A stretch of DNA of 64,000 nt from Tenrec ecaudatus (GCF_050624435.1 NC_134542.1:114683677-114747676); one strand, 5' to 3'; shown: positions 1 to 10,141, counted from the first letter of the stretch. Program-made: numbers and translations. Notes: generated by a model not told the origin, from the sequence alone.

Positions 1-115
1 TTTACAGGAGTGGAAAACCCAGCCTTCTCCCATGGAGCTGCTCGTGGTTTCCAACTGAGCACCGTGCAAGAGATCGCAGCCAAGTGCGTAACCAGTACAC
101 CACCAGAGCTCCTCA
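1..115 (-). repeat. AfroSINE, cut by the window edge
   Basis: The reverse complement reads a SINE head (gctctggtggtgtactggtt), a degenerate B-box region, 'aaccacgagcagctccatgg', then 'gagaaggctgggttttccactcctgtaaa'. This is the order seen in every AfroSINE copy here. The 3' half lies outside the window. Confidence 0.85.
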
Positions 116-144
116 CTGATGCCTGCGATATTTCTTTTTTATGC

Positions 145-545
145 ATTTCATTTTGGAGGATTTGCATCTTTCCTAGATTCGTCGCTCATACATTCCGTGT
201 TCTGATTATTGAGAGGTGTTTTCAGCTGTTTCTTCTCATTTTGAGTCCTGCCTCAGCAGCAAATGAAGGCTCTGAAAGCTTGGCTCCCTTGGCATTATTA
301 TAACTACACTAGATGGAGAAGGCCGTTATTCCTCAGTCGTATTTTGAGTGCCTTCCAGCCAAGGGGGCTCATTTTCTGGTACTAACTCTGGCAGTATTCT
401 GCTGTTATTAATAAGCTTGTCAGTGTGCATTAAACAGCATGGGGAGTCCATATATGACCTCTGGCTTCCATATTGCCATGAGGCAGAGGTCAGACACGTC
501 CCCACTCTCCACCTTTCTTCATGTTCTCTGACACTAACAGCTCCT
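145..545 (-). mobile_element. RTE (BovB-like) LINE fragment, 5' region
   Basis: On the plus strand this reads as the complement of the RTE 5' part: 'cagctgtttcttctcattt', 'agcaaatgaaggctctgaaag', 'gagtgccttccagccaaggg'. The first of these also matches, more loosely, the right end of the RTE copy near 38,040-38,075. No open frame survives. Family assignment follows the other RTE copies in the window; the boundaries are approximate. Confidence 0.7.
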
Positions 546-1500
546 GATCAGTGTACAAATTTTGGAAATAAATAATCAATACAGAATTGCACTATGTTGT
601 CTTATGTCTGGTCCTAGAATTATGAGCCTATGATGGTTTTTATTTTCCTTTCTAAGCCCAGATATAAAAACACTTATTTGTTTTTGTATGCAAATACTCT
701 TTCATGATGGCATGTAAGTTTTAATATAGCTTTGTATCTTGCGCTCTTTATGAAATAGCTTTATGAATATTTTCTGACATTAAACTTCCTTGTAGGTATT
801 TCATGACTGATTTCAGATTTTTTAAACTACACTTTTATTATTAGGTATTTAGGATAGACTTTCAGGAGACTTACTTTTTTTTTAACAAAAATAACGCTGT
901 ATCACACACCTAGAATGATTTGGGGAAGACAATTTGAAAAAGGTATAAAATATTTCTATGGCCATATTGTACACTCCCAATCTGTTTTTCCAAAAAAGAA
1001 AAGAAAACTCTATCCTCTCATAAGCACTCTATAAAAATATCTATCATATTGAAATCTTACTGATATTATATTTTTAACATTTTAGTCAAAATGTCGGTCC
1101 TAAGCTGGGTTCTTTAGAGCTGTAAAGCCAGTGAGACATATATAAACACCTCTTCTTCACTGTTTAATGACCTCTTATCTGGCCTTCTGCATTATGACCA
1201 GAGTAAATGACAATAGTAAAATAGTTGCAACATGATGTAATTGGCAGTTGTATAATGATAACAGTTATAGGACATTATTATATAATGATGGATATATAAA
1301 AACATCATTTTATAACTGCCAGGTCCCACCATTTCATACTGCAACCCCTCTGAGAACAAGGCCCTGCCAGGCTGACCCACATATCCCTGACCCTCACAGC
1401 CATCTGTCCTCTTCCCTCACACCTCAGCATGCTGATGATACACGACTAAGTCCAGTAGGAGACGCTTTAGTCTTATCTAAATGCAAGATAATGAGAGAGC
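546..1500. other. AT-rich stretch without recognised features
   Basis: No SINE, LINE, LTR or coding signature was recognised. The stretch is AT-rich with short TA-rich runs near 1,240-1,310. The open frames overlapping 1,192-1,607 are short, unsupported and on both strands. Confidence 0.5.
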
Positions 1501-1504
1501 TAAA

Positions 1505-1705
1505 CCCTTTGACACCATGGTTACATGTTGGGTTGCAGTCTGCATGGTCAGCAGTTCAAAACCACCAGCCACTCCATGGGAGAAAGACAAGCTTTCTGCT
1601 CCCATAAAGAGAAACAGTCTGGGAAACCCACAGGGGGGCAGTTTTAGCCTGTCCTATAGAGTGGCTGTGAGTCGGTATCAACTTGATGACAAGGAGTGTG
1701 GACAG
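1505..1705 (+). repeat. AfroSINE
   Basis: Shows the ordered AfroSINE blocks: 'atggttacatgttgggttgc', 'gtcagcagttcaaaaccacc', 'gggagaaagacaagctttct', 'gggaaacccacaggggggca', 'cctatagagtggctgtgagt' and the RTE-like tail 'atcaacttgatgacaaggag'. Close to full length (about 200 bp). Confidence 0.93.
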
Positions 1706-1909
1706 TTTTTTATAGAATGATTTAGTCATCTATTTTGTGATCCTATTTTTCATAATGCTAATTGTTGCATAATGACCTCATTGGAGGGTCTTTGAAACCT
1801 TGCTGTGTTGATAAAAGTAAAGAGTGGTGTGTAGATGTAGATATATACAAGATCATGGAATTTTTAACACATGTTTGAAGCCTCCTCGTGTATGTGGAGA
1901 AATTTCTTT

Positions 1910-2395
1910 CAAAAAATGACTCCTACAGGTGTGGAGGCTGGCAAGTCCCAAATCCATGGGTTGGGCATCAGACTGGAGGCCTTTCCTGACTCATTTGGTT
2001 GTAGAGATTGATGAACCCCAAATCAGTAGATAAGGCTGCTGACTCATGGGTCTGTGGGAGATGGGGAAGCCAAGATCTGCAAGTCAGGTGGCATGGTGCT
2101 GGCTCAGATCCCAAGCACTGGGGGTCAGCAGGTGATGAATGGTATATGCAAAATACAGAAAGAGAACAGGTTTTCCCCTAGCATGTATATGTGTGTATGT
2201 GTGTGTAATATTATATAATATAGAACTCAGGCCAGACTCCAAACAAAACTCATTGACTTGTCATTGCTTGGCTTTCAACCGATTGGCTGCTCACATAAGA
2301 ACACAAAATGCAGGATGGTTCCATTATGGTAGACTATGCAATTCAATGAATGTCATTCCAATGAGAACCAGAGTCTAGCCAAGACGACACATAAC
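1910..2395 (-). repeat. LTR-like repeat, possibly MaLR class
   Basis: The reverse complement carries 'acttgccagcctccacacc' near its 3' side, resembling the 'gccagcctccagaactgtgag' block of mammalian MaLR LTRs. Other repeated blocks mention gact(c)atggg and 'gatctgcaagtcagg' motifs typical of LTR tandem blocks. Ends and target duplication could not be fixed, so the class is tentative. Confidence 0.4.
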
Positions 2396-2399
2396 ATTA

Positions 2400-2930
2400 A
2401 ACATGTAGTATCTCATCTTATTTCCTATTGGTTTTGATTCTTAGAGAGGTCAAAGGTGCTTTTCAAATCCATCAGTTCTCTTTACTTCCTCTTTGAAAAG
2501 AGTTGTACATTTTTCTACGGAGATCTCAGGATTCTTTCTACTCGTCAGTTGGAATGGGATCCATATCTGTCAATATACCTTTAACATTATCTATCATATT
2601 TGTCATTGGATGCCTTTTATAAAACACCCACAATTGAAGAAGATCAGTGTGTTCCCTGCCTGCTCTAGAGAACATTAGCTCAAAGGTGTGAGCTTTGACA
2701 AGCAGGAGGTTGTGGCTTGAAAATCTATCACAAAAGGCAAATAAAATAAATTTTAAATCAGTCTGTCAAGGCTACCACTGACCCGCACTGTGGTCACCAG
2801 AAGCAGTGAGACTGGTAAATTTGATCTAAAGGGTTTCCCGAAATTGACTGTAATTTTCCCTGGCCTTGACAGGACCATGCTACCTGTTGCTTTACTACTG
2901 CCAAGCCATTGGAGAGCAAGGAGCTGATCA
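2400..2930. other. Unclassified spacer
   Basis: No recognisable repeat family or gene. The 61-codon frame at 2,493-2,678 has no supporting feature. Confidence 0.45.
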
Positions 2931-2934
2931 CCTT

Positions 2935-3125
2935 CACTATTGTTAGGAACAATACTGCCTGTCCTGCACCATCCTCACAATTGTTCCAGTGCTTGAGCCC
3001 ACTGCTGCCTGAACTCTGGAAGCTCCCTGTCATGTACTGCTGCGAGATTTGGTGGATGATCTTAAGCAAAACTTACTTGCGTGTGATGTCACTGATATCG
3101 TTCTCTAACTTGAGCAGACAATGGG
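2935..3125 (-). mobile_element. RTE LINE relic with internal deletion
   Basis: Begins like the RTE 3' end ('gcaccatcctcacaattgtt', 'agtgcttgagcccactgctg') and then jumps to a block found deep inside full RTE copies ('ggaagctccctgtcatgtac', 'gatgatcttaagcaaaactt'). The jump implies loss of about 1 kb of the element between the two blocks. Confidence 0.75.
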
Positions 3126-3329
3126 CATTTGAATAGCTAGCCTCTCACCCTTAAGGGCTGGCCTCAGCAATCAGATGGTATTTTTTTTCTCCATTCCACC
3201 TTGTAATGCAGTTCAATGACTTGCTCTGACTTTCATGTTTCGGAGTGCCCTCCCCTCTCCCTCATTATCAGTGAGATTGGGCGCATAAGTTATTCTTTTA
3301 TTCATGTAAACAAATACTCATTGAATATC

Positions 3330-3535
3330 TTTTTACTGGCTGGTGCAAACAGGTTGCACTCGATAACTAAGACAACTAACAGGAACTTGGATTGTTTACA
3401 TACACCAAACGATACTGCTGGGAAAAGACCTGATAATTTGCTTCCATAGAGATTACAGCCAAGAAAACCTTAAAAAGCAGTCCGAGCTGTAGCATATCGG
3501 GTCACCATGTGTCAGAATTGATCGGATGGCAAGGC
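3330..3535 (+). repeat. Old, diverged AfroSINE
   Basis: Recognisable blocks are 'aaaagacctgataatttgct', 'catagagattacagccaaga' and the RTE-like tail 'gtcagaattgatcggatggc'. It belongs to the subtype with 'gattacagcc' in the middle and is more diverged than most copies here. Confidence 0.75.
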
Positions 3536-3559
3536 TTTTGCTTTTTTCCCCCTCCACTC

Positions 3560-3940
3560 CTTACCAGGTACCTGTCTTCATTCCCTCGTGCTGCTCTAAC
3601 AGAAATATCACAAGTGGGGTGCTCTAAAGAACAGAAATTTATTTTCTCACCATCTCAAGGGCTAAACGTCCAAATGAGAGTCTCAGTCATGTTGATTCCT
3701 TCCTTGTAGGTAGGCTCTTTAATTCCTTGGCTTGTAGATAATCCTCACATGGCCTCTGTCTTCCTCATATGTACATGAAATCTGGTCTTCTTGCATCATC
3801 ATCCTACACTGGCATGGCCCTTATTAACATAAAAGGGAAACCCGTTTCCAAGCCATATTCTGTCCAACATATACTGGTCAGGATTCCAGGACATATTTTT
3901 ATATAACACACTGAGAGGAGTGTAATATAACACTTAACCG
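3560..3940. repeat. Old interspersed repeat of mammalian type, family uncertain
   Basis: The blocks 'aacagaaatttattttctca' and 'ccttggcttgtagataatcc', and 'cacatggcctctgtcttcct', occur in this order in a common old mammalian repeat. I cannot name the family with confidence or fix its ends. Confidence 0.4.
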
Positions 3941-3949
3941 CACTGAGAG

Positions 3950-4125
3950 GAGTGCTGGTGGGCTAGTGGGTTACCTTTAGGCTACAAACCACAAAGTGAG
4001 CCATTCAAGACACCAGTTGCTCCTCCAGAGAAGACTCCAGTAACAATCTTGGGAATCTGCAAGGGGAAGTTCTAATCCACCCTGTCCTAGGAGTTGGAGT
4101 CAGCTCAATGGCAGTGAGTGTAAAA
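3950..4125 (+). repeat. AfroSINE
   Basis: Blocks 'gagtgctggtgggctagtgg', 'ccattcaagacaccagttgc', 'tcctccagagaagactccag', 'ccaccctgtcctaggagttg' and the tail 'gtcagctcaatggcagtgag' follow AfroSINE order. Confidence 0.85.
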
Positions 4126-4129
4126 TGCA

Positions 4130-4945
4130 CTGAGTACCAAAGAGCAAGCAAAAAAGAAAGAAAATCCCTGCTTTCATGGGTTCCAGTGAAAGAAAAGACA
4201 TTAACCTAACTGCCCACACCAAGGGGGCCAGAATTGACCCCGCAGGAGGCACGGTGAGAAAGGAAGGTGGAGAGGCTGGCGTGGACCAGCGGGGCCTGAA
4301 CAATGGGAGCCACCGAAATGTTTTAGCCCGATTTGGGCTTTGAGAGGGTCGCTCTGGCTGCTGAGTGGAGAAAAGGGTTGGGAGGCAGAGAACAGTGTCA
4401 CTTGAACCACTTCGACATACTACTATTGTCTAGGGAGTAGACTGGAGGGCAGCTTGCACTAGGCTAGACGAAGAAATGGAGTTGGAATTACAGAACTTTT
4501 TCCCGAAGTGCCCTAGCTTTGCATTCCTTCCCAGTTTCCTTCTAATCATCTGTCTTGTGGAACTAGGTCCCTGGCTCTGTAATGACGTGGGCAAACACGC
4601 TCAAGGAGGAATGAGGAGAAGCTACCGGCATTACTTTTTTGGCTGCCAGCAGAAGACAAAACTGAGCCTGCAAGTTGCCAAGGGAATCTAGCACACTGGG
4701 AGGAGGTGTGAGTCTGAGACAAAAGAAACCAGCAAAGAAGCGGTTTCCACGATGCAGGTGCAGAAGAAGGTAAATGCTTTCTCTACGGTTCTGGCAGTGA
4801 GGAAGAGATTAGAAGGTAAAATCAGTCAGAGCGGAGTATTGATCAGAGGAGGCATAAGAAAAGGAAACTGGATTGTGCTGTTCAGAAATAGCGGCTGCCC
4901 TTCCCTGGGGAGGGTTCTGCTTTCCCGGGCACTGGCGGCAGAGTG
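4130..4945. other. Unclassified spacer next to the ERV
   Basis: No gene or clear repeat. Overlapping short frames on both strands look like chance. The part near 4,890-4,948 may be ERV-flanking DNA beyond the LTR end. Confidence 0.4.
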
Positions 4946-4948
4946 GAC

Positions 4949-5620
4949 TGTGAAGGATTGAGAGTAGAGTTGAAACTTGGATATCAAGTAACTGGCTTTA
5001 TTTGGGAAGGGCAGTTGCTGGGCTACCTGGAGCCTCAGCAAAGAACAGCCGCAAGACAAAGAAGTCACCAGCAATTACACCCTGGGGGGGTGGGGCTTGT
5101 GACTGGGGTTAGGTAAGCCCCATGCATCCTCCTGATTGGCAAGTTTGAATCAAGGGAGGTGATGTAGCCTCTGACACACATGGGAGGCTTTGGCACGCAC
5201 GGGAAGGTGTATGTGTGCGGAGCATTTGGAATGGCCAAGCACTATTTCACATTCAGCTGGACCCATCATTCCTGCCTTCTGATGAAGGTCTCACCTCTGT
5301 AGCCACTTCCTGCTGAACAAGGGGCTGGGAGAGGCTTATAGTTGTCCTGTCTAGGCATGGTCCAGTGAGAGCTTTACGGAGCGGAATCCAGCCACACACA
5401 GCTCCACACAGGTTTGATTGATGATGCCATGCATGTGTTCCTGTAAAATTTTTGAAAACAGCAAAACAGACAAGGCCCAAAGCATAAGATTATACATCTT
5501 AAACAAAGGGGGCCCAGGAGTGGCAGAAGCCATGGGACTCAAGATTTCCAAGAACCAAAAAACGCTCCCATGCAGGTCCCACATGTCCAAACTCCTTTAG
5601 TCGGTGTTAGATTTGTCCCT
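4949..5620 (-). mobile_element. LTR of a class II ERV, minus strand (3' LTR of the env relic)
   Basis: Read on the minus strand, the block 'ctgttttgctgttttcaaa' and 'atcaatcaaacctgtg' lie upstream of a polyadenylation signal (aataaagccagttacttgat at about 5,004-4,985), and the U5-like end reaches CTTCACA at 4,949. The same blocks in the same order occur in the plus-strand LTR at 8,630-9,685. It lies downstream of the minus-strand env fragments, where a 3' LTR belongs. The U3 start near 5,620 is approximate. Confidence 0.65.
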
Positions 5621-5821
5621 CAGTTTCTCACATTTTCCTTTTCTGCACTATGCGCAATATTTAAGAGAGCTGCTGAGGCAAAATGACATTTTTTATAAAC
5701 CTAAGCTTTCTATAGAAGCGGCATGTGATTGTAAGAGCCGAACATGGCGAAGAGCAGCACAGTGAGGTTAGACCCTAAGCTGTGCAAACTGCTTTGAGCC
5801 CCGGCACGTGGGTCCCAGGCC

Positions 5822-6321
5822 CTCTAAACCAGCAGTCCTCAACCTGTGAGTCGCGACCCCTTTGGGAGTCGAATGGCCCTTTCACAGGGGTCGCCTAACA
5901 TAATCTGAAAACACATATTTCCAATGGTCTTAAGAACTGAGACACCGCTTCTCTATCGTCTCCAGGAGGGTCTGCCCACATGCAGATACGCCCATTTACA
6001 AGTACCCTGCATGAAGTCTGCTACCCATGCTACACCATGCTTCCAGGCAAATTTTCATTTATTTGTAATTAGAAATAAATATTCCACAATATATAATTAT
6101 GTATCATTTTGTGACTAATCACTATGCTTTAATTATGCTCAATTCGTAACAATGAAAATACATCCTGTGTATCAGATATTTACATTACGATTCATAACAG
6201 TAGCAAAATTACAGTTATGAAGTAGCAATGAAAATAATTTTATGGTTGGGGGTCACCACAAAATGAGGAACTGTATTAAAGGGTTGCAGCATTAGGAAGG
6301 TTGAGAACCACTGCTCTAAAC
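5822..6321. mobile_element. SPIN hAT DNA transposon (non-autonomous, 484 bp) with its target duplication
   Basis: The element spans 5,830-6,313 and is flanked by a perfect 8-bp duplication CTCTAAAC (5,822-5,829 and 6,314-6,321), which has TA in its centre as in Buster-type hATs. The termini are near-complementary: CAGCAGTCCTCAACCTGTG on the left and AAGGTTGAGAACCACTG on the right. Internal blocks ('gtcgcgacccctttggg', 'cataacagtagcaaaattac', 'gaagtagcaatgaaaataat', 'gttgggggtcaccacaa') match what I know of the SPIN family. No transposase is encoded. It sits within the ERV region, so it is younger than the ERV. Confidence 0.93.
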
Positions 6322-6329
6322 CATATACC

Positions 6330-6600
6330 AAATGTTTAATTACATCAGAGTCAGGGGATGACTTTAGCCCTTCCTTTAAGTGTATTGAAGATTTCTTTTC
6401 CAGCTGGATTGCAGCTAAAGAGAAATTTCCCTTAAATCCCTGCAAGTGATTTCTAGTTAAATCCCATTCGTGTAAGGTTACATTATTAGTAATATTCCAA
6501 TCACATTAACTGATGCTGCAAATCCACAATTTGATCTCCTAGTCACTGAACAGTTTGTTGCAAGTGAGCCACTTTCCCTTCTAGTTCGTCATTTATTTTG
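6330..6600 (-). pseudogene. Endogenous betaretrovirus-like env, TM ectodomain part (degenerate)
   Basis: Minus-strand frames show a heptad-like helix segment (ending LGDQIVDLQHQL, about 6,525-6,560) followed, after a frame change, by CDWNITNNVTLHEWDL (about 6,455-6,505). A helical stretch followed by a Cys-Asp-Trp-Asn loop is the layout of the TM ectodomain in HERV-K/MMTV-type Env. Stops and frame changes show it is dead. It is interrupted on its 3' side by the SPIN element. Residues are as seen in the DNA; the family call is from general knowledge. Confidence 0.7.
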
Positions 6601-6817
6601 GTCGGTGAGGCCCATAGTTGGTGTGAGTCCACTTGTCACTTTGATGCACAATGTTCCATTTTGATAGATTTCTGCAATGCTGCTCCCACACAGCGGCAGA
6701 GGGGGCAATCACTGTGAGTCCAATGAGGGCTGCGATGATCATATCCATGAATCCACAAGGTCTCTCATTTCCCACATTATCTGCAACACTAAGGATGTCT
6801 CTGGACTGCTTTCCCAC
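6593..6817 (-). pseudogene. Endogenous betaretrovirus-like env, SU/TM junction and fusion-peptide region
   Basis: A 74-codon minus-strand frame contains a hydrophobic, Ala/Gly-rich run (IIAALIGLTVIAPSAAV) preceded by a decayed basic cleavage region (...NERP) and followed by polar sequence. This matches the N-terminus of a retroviral TM subunit with its fusion peptide. It lies between the SU fragment at higher coordinates and the TM helix at lower coordinates, as expected for a minus-strand env. Confidence 0.7.
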
Positions 6818-6966
6818 CTACAGTGTATCTGCACCGGGCCCCACACTCCCAGTCAGCTCTTTAAGGTGAGGACATAGTCTTCAAAGAGGTTTACACTTAG
6901 AGAATGTGGCATGGAGTGTAGCCTCATCTATTACGATGTTTCCAACAGTGAACACATAGGGCATCT

Positions 6967-7645
6967 TTACACAGAAACTAGGTACTGTGTTTTGTTTGTA
7001 AGGTAACTGTGTGTAGAACCAGACTGATCGGTACTAGTAACGTTTCCTATATGTCCTATGAAAGGTTTGGTGGTGAGAGGTATTTTCCATAGGTCCCACT
7101 GTTTGGTTCCTTTCTTAAGTTTTAGCAACCGAGGATGAGGAGGTGCAAGACCTCCTTTATGCCCCATCATTAATTGTGACCCGGTGGCGACAGTACCATC
7201 AGAGGATTCGCACCGTTTGCAATTACTGATATAGTCACATGATGCAAAATTGGATACTTTAGAGCAATGTGTTAGAAATTTTCCATGAGGGCCCCTGTCA
7301 ATTATCATGACAGTGTCATTTCTTAAAACTTTCCCACGGGGCCCCAGACAACTGAGCCTTTTCAGTCTAGTGACTTCAAAATGCCTGAAACTCATCATTT
7401 TACAGGTTTCCACATCTCCTCTTCCCTCTAAGGCAGCGAGGCTCTCATATTCTGTAAATGCATCACCTATTATCCTGTAGAAACCATGATCCGCGTTGTT
7501 AAACATAAGCCAGCTATTCCAAGCTTGTGGTTTAATAGACAGCTAGGGCTTGCACCCACGCACAAAGGTAACACCTCAAAGCCTAAGGTAAACTTAAATG
7601 CCTTGCCTTCTTCCTCGGGGTGCATGGCTATCTCCCCATATCTCC
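6967..7645 (-). pseudogene. Endogenous betaretrovirus-like env, SU C-terminal part
   Basis: The longest open stretch is 179 codons (6,967-7,506). Its upstream continuation, after a frame change, includes LPLCVGASPSCLL (about 7,530-7,570), a Cys-containing block resembling the conserved 'PLC-x-G...CL' segment of class II Env surface subunits. Glycosylation sequons occur in the frame (for example N-V-T and N-K-T). The frame ends at 6,967, and the next downstream codons include MPYVFTVGNI (about 6,935-6,965). Truncated and frame-shifted, so not functional; host-gene use of the 179-codon frame is not indicated. Confidence 0.68.
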
Positions 7646-7649
7646 CCAA

Positions 7650-8625
7650 GGGCCTGGAGTCAACACGGAATCATTCACAAATACGACAGGGACAGTTTGA
7701 GTCAGTGCTACAACCCCAAGCAGGGGTGAATGAGGAACACACATCCAATAAGCAAAATTGGCACACACCCCAGTGGTGACAAATATCACTGTAATCATTC
7801 ATACACTTAAGGGTCACCTGTCTTCCAGTGCTTTCTAGCATCACCTGTGCTCTGTGCTTCATCCGTAAGTGCCCAAGGGTACTGAGGAACATTGGGAATG
7901 TTTAGGGGTCTTTCAATCTAATGTAAATAGTCAGAGGTCAACACTGAGACACTGAATGGAGATAGGATTGAAACACAGAATGTGAGGTTAAGAGAGGCTT
8001 CATTAGGGTAGGGAAAATACTCCTGGGAGGGAAGGGAGAGCAGAGAGAGGGACAGGAGCATCTTGAGCTCCTGGGAGGGTTCCAAGACCCAACGAGTTAG
8101 GTGAGGGAAATCGCAGCTTGTCGGTGAGGTGGTGGGAGATACACAGGGCTGGAGCTAGGGAGGTACATGTTGACAACAAGAAGGGAGATTTTTGTTTGCA
8201 GCTGCAGCACCTGGAGTCAGGATGAGATCCATGGGGAGTGTCTTTGTTGTGTGCCAACCTACTCCCTGATTGCTGGGACAGGGGCTGCACAAGCTTCCTC
8301 TGGAGAGATAAGCTCCTTGGAATGTTGGGGTAGAAGATGCAGACTTCAATCGGTCATTTATCTTCCCATGAGGCTGGAAATGGGGGCCTTGAAGTTCTAT
8401 CTTCCTGAGGAGCTGGAGAGGAGATGGGGGCTGCCTAGTCCGCACCCAGCCCCAGCAAATAGGTTAGTGATGCAAAGCAATGAGGCCAACCCTTGTAAAA
8501 TCTCAAGGACTAAGAAGTGATGCTCCTGTGCCGGATAGTGGACAGAGTTAAAAGGCAAAAAAAAGAAAATAAGGTCTTGTGTTTTGTTCTTAAACAAGGA
8601 AAAAGAAATTAGTTTTGTCTTAAAG
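7650..8625 (-). pseudogene. Probable further env/ERV internal sequence, poorly resolved
   Basis: A 73-codon minus-strand frame (7,671-7,892) is Cys-rich (CHHWGVCQFC) and could be upstream SU. Beyond about 7,900 I cannot follow a retroviral frame. The block at 8,000-8,600 has short frames on both strands and no recognised feature, so it may be ERV or flank. Confidence 0.3.
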
Positions 8626-9361
8626 CAGAATGTCTGCCTGTACCAGAATGTGAAAGATAGTAAAGCTAAACTTGAGAGTATGTAGTAAGTTGCAAAAGGC
8701 TTGAGAACATTCTAGAAAGCTGGAGGAAACACAACTATGTCTGATTGGGCCAGAGTATGAAAGATGGTCACAGCTAAACTTGAAGGGATGAGGCTTGAGA
8801 GAAAGTGAACTTTATTTGCCTTGCTTTAAAATCTTGGGCCCCATGGCTCCTACTGCATCTGGTACTTCTCAGTTTAATATGTATAATTATGTGTTTGGGG
8901 TCTTGTCTGTTTTGCTGTTTTCAAAGGTGTTTTTTGCTGTAGTTTTTCAGAAAAGCATGCACATCATCATAAATCAAACCTGCACAGTGCTGTATATGGC
9001 AGAATTCCAACCCCTACAGCACTCACTGGACCCTATTGACCCTATTGAAACAGGACAGTTTTAACCCTTTCAGGGCCATGCTCAGCAGGAGGCAGTTACA
9101 GGAGGTGAGCCCTTCTGCCCAAGTCCCTATTATCAAGAGGCAGGAATAATGGGTCTAGCCAAGCATGAAACAGCACTTAGCCATTATTCCCAAGTTTATT
9201 GCTCACAAATTCTCTCAACCGCCCCACCCCCCACACACACCTTCCCATGCTGCAAAAAATCTCCCTGCACATCAGATGCCACGTCACCCCCGCTTAATTC
9301 AAATTCGCCAATCAGGAGGATGTACAGTGTTCTCCCCAAACCTACTAGTCTCACCCCTGAA

Positions 9362-9418
9362 GGTGTGTGTGTCTGTGTGTGTGTGTGTGTCTGTGTGTGT
9401 GTGTGTGTATGTGTGTAT
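9362..9418. repeat. (GT)n microsatellite inside the LTR
   Basis: Interrupted GT repeat (with CT and AT interruptions). It creates the Val/Cys-rich artificial translations in this interval. Confidence 0.97.
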
Positions 9419-9588
9419 GATTTCTCTGTCTGGCCTCACTCACTCTTTTCTCCTCTGCTGCTTCTCTGCTGCTTCCATCACTTCTTCATTCCTGGGCTTC
9501 TCTCTGCCTGTTTCTCTGATACTCTGCTTCCTCCATACTTGGCTTCACCACGCTGCCTTTCCACTCTCCCTCCCTGATGTTGTGCTTC

Positions 9589-9670
9589 CAATAAAGCCTG
9601 TTAATTGATACCTGATGCGAATAAAGCCTGTTAATTGATATCTGATTCCAATAAAGCCTGTTAATTGACC
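9589..9670 (+). promoter_or_regulatory. Triplicated polyadenylation-signal module of the LTR
   Basis: AATAAA occurs at 9,590, 9,620 and 9,650, exactly 30 bp apart, each within a near-identical unit (ataaagcctgttaattga...). A 30-bp unit has been tandemly triplicated around the LTR polyadenylation signal. Confidence 0.85.
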
Positions 9671-9685
9671 TTTATTTTTGTATCA

Positions 9686-9842
9686 GGGTGCTAACAAAAA
9701 GGTCAGCAGTTTGAAACCACAGCCACCCCGCAGCAGGAAGGCAGGCTTTCTACTATTGCAAAGAGCTACCGTCTTAAAAACCTCACAGGGGCCTTTCTAC
9801 CCTGTCCTGCAGGGTCTCCAAGGGTCAGAGCCAATTTGATGA
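9686..9842 (+). repeat. AfroSINE, 5'-truncated
   Basis: Starts abruptly at 'gggtgctaacaaaaaggtca' and continues 'cagcagtttgaaaccac', 'ggcaggctttctactattgc', 'ccctgtcctgcagggtctcc' and 'gtcagagccaatttgatgag'. The head is missing exactly where the ERV LTR ends. Confidence 0.85.
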
Positions 9843-10141
9843 GAGGAGAGGGTGTGGTGGGGTGTGTGTGTGCCATTGACATCTTGTTAGGTAGTTAGAA
9901 CAGGGATGAGAGTGTCCATGGGGCATGCTCAGAAGTTCCAGCTCCTGGCCAAGAAGGGGTAGGACACCTAGGTGGGCAGTACAGCTGCATTGGCCCCCAT
10001 CAAGGCCAGGTGAATTTAATTCAGCCAATGGGGTTAACCAGTATCTTTGACCACGCCTCTCAACAGGGGCCCTGAAAAAGCCAAAAACTTTGAGATAAGA
10101 CTCTCTCCCAGTGGCTCTTACATAATTCAGCACATGCCCCG

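Larger units (their letters stand above)
8630..9685 (+). mobile_element. LTR of the same class II ERV family, opposite orientation
   Basis: Shares with the minus-strand LTR at 4,949-5,620 the blocks 'ttttgctgttttcaaagg', 'catcataaatcaaacctg', 'cgccaatcaggaggatg' and 'aataaagcctgttaattgat', here on the plus strand. Two diverged direct repeats ('gaaagat..taaagctaaacttga') lie in the U3 part (8,650-8,790). It ends CA at 9,685, where a 5'-truncated AfroSINE begins. At about 1 kb it is long for an LTR. The start is approximate. Confidence 0.6.

Noticed and set aside
5351-5590. A membrane-protein-like frame (and its homologue at 8,795-9,064)
   Set aside because: The similarity between the two is due to LTR homology. 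A superantigen-like LTR gene as in MMTV was considered, but the frames are short and no other support was seen.
6967-7506. A 179-codon frame as a host gene
   Set aside because: Its neighbours in the same direction carry retroviral SU, fusion-peptide and TM features and an LTR follows. It is part of a broken env.
6300-8600. Foamy-virus env, since a golden mole carries an endogenous foamy virus
   Set aside because: The CDWN-type TM loop and the PLC-x-G...CL block point to a betaretrovirus-like Env.
9149-9608. 142- and 147-codon frames with Val/Cys runs
   Set aside because: They are produced by the GT microsatellite within an LTR.
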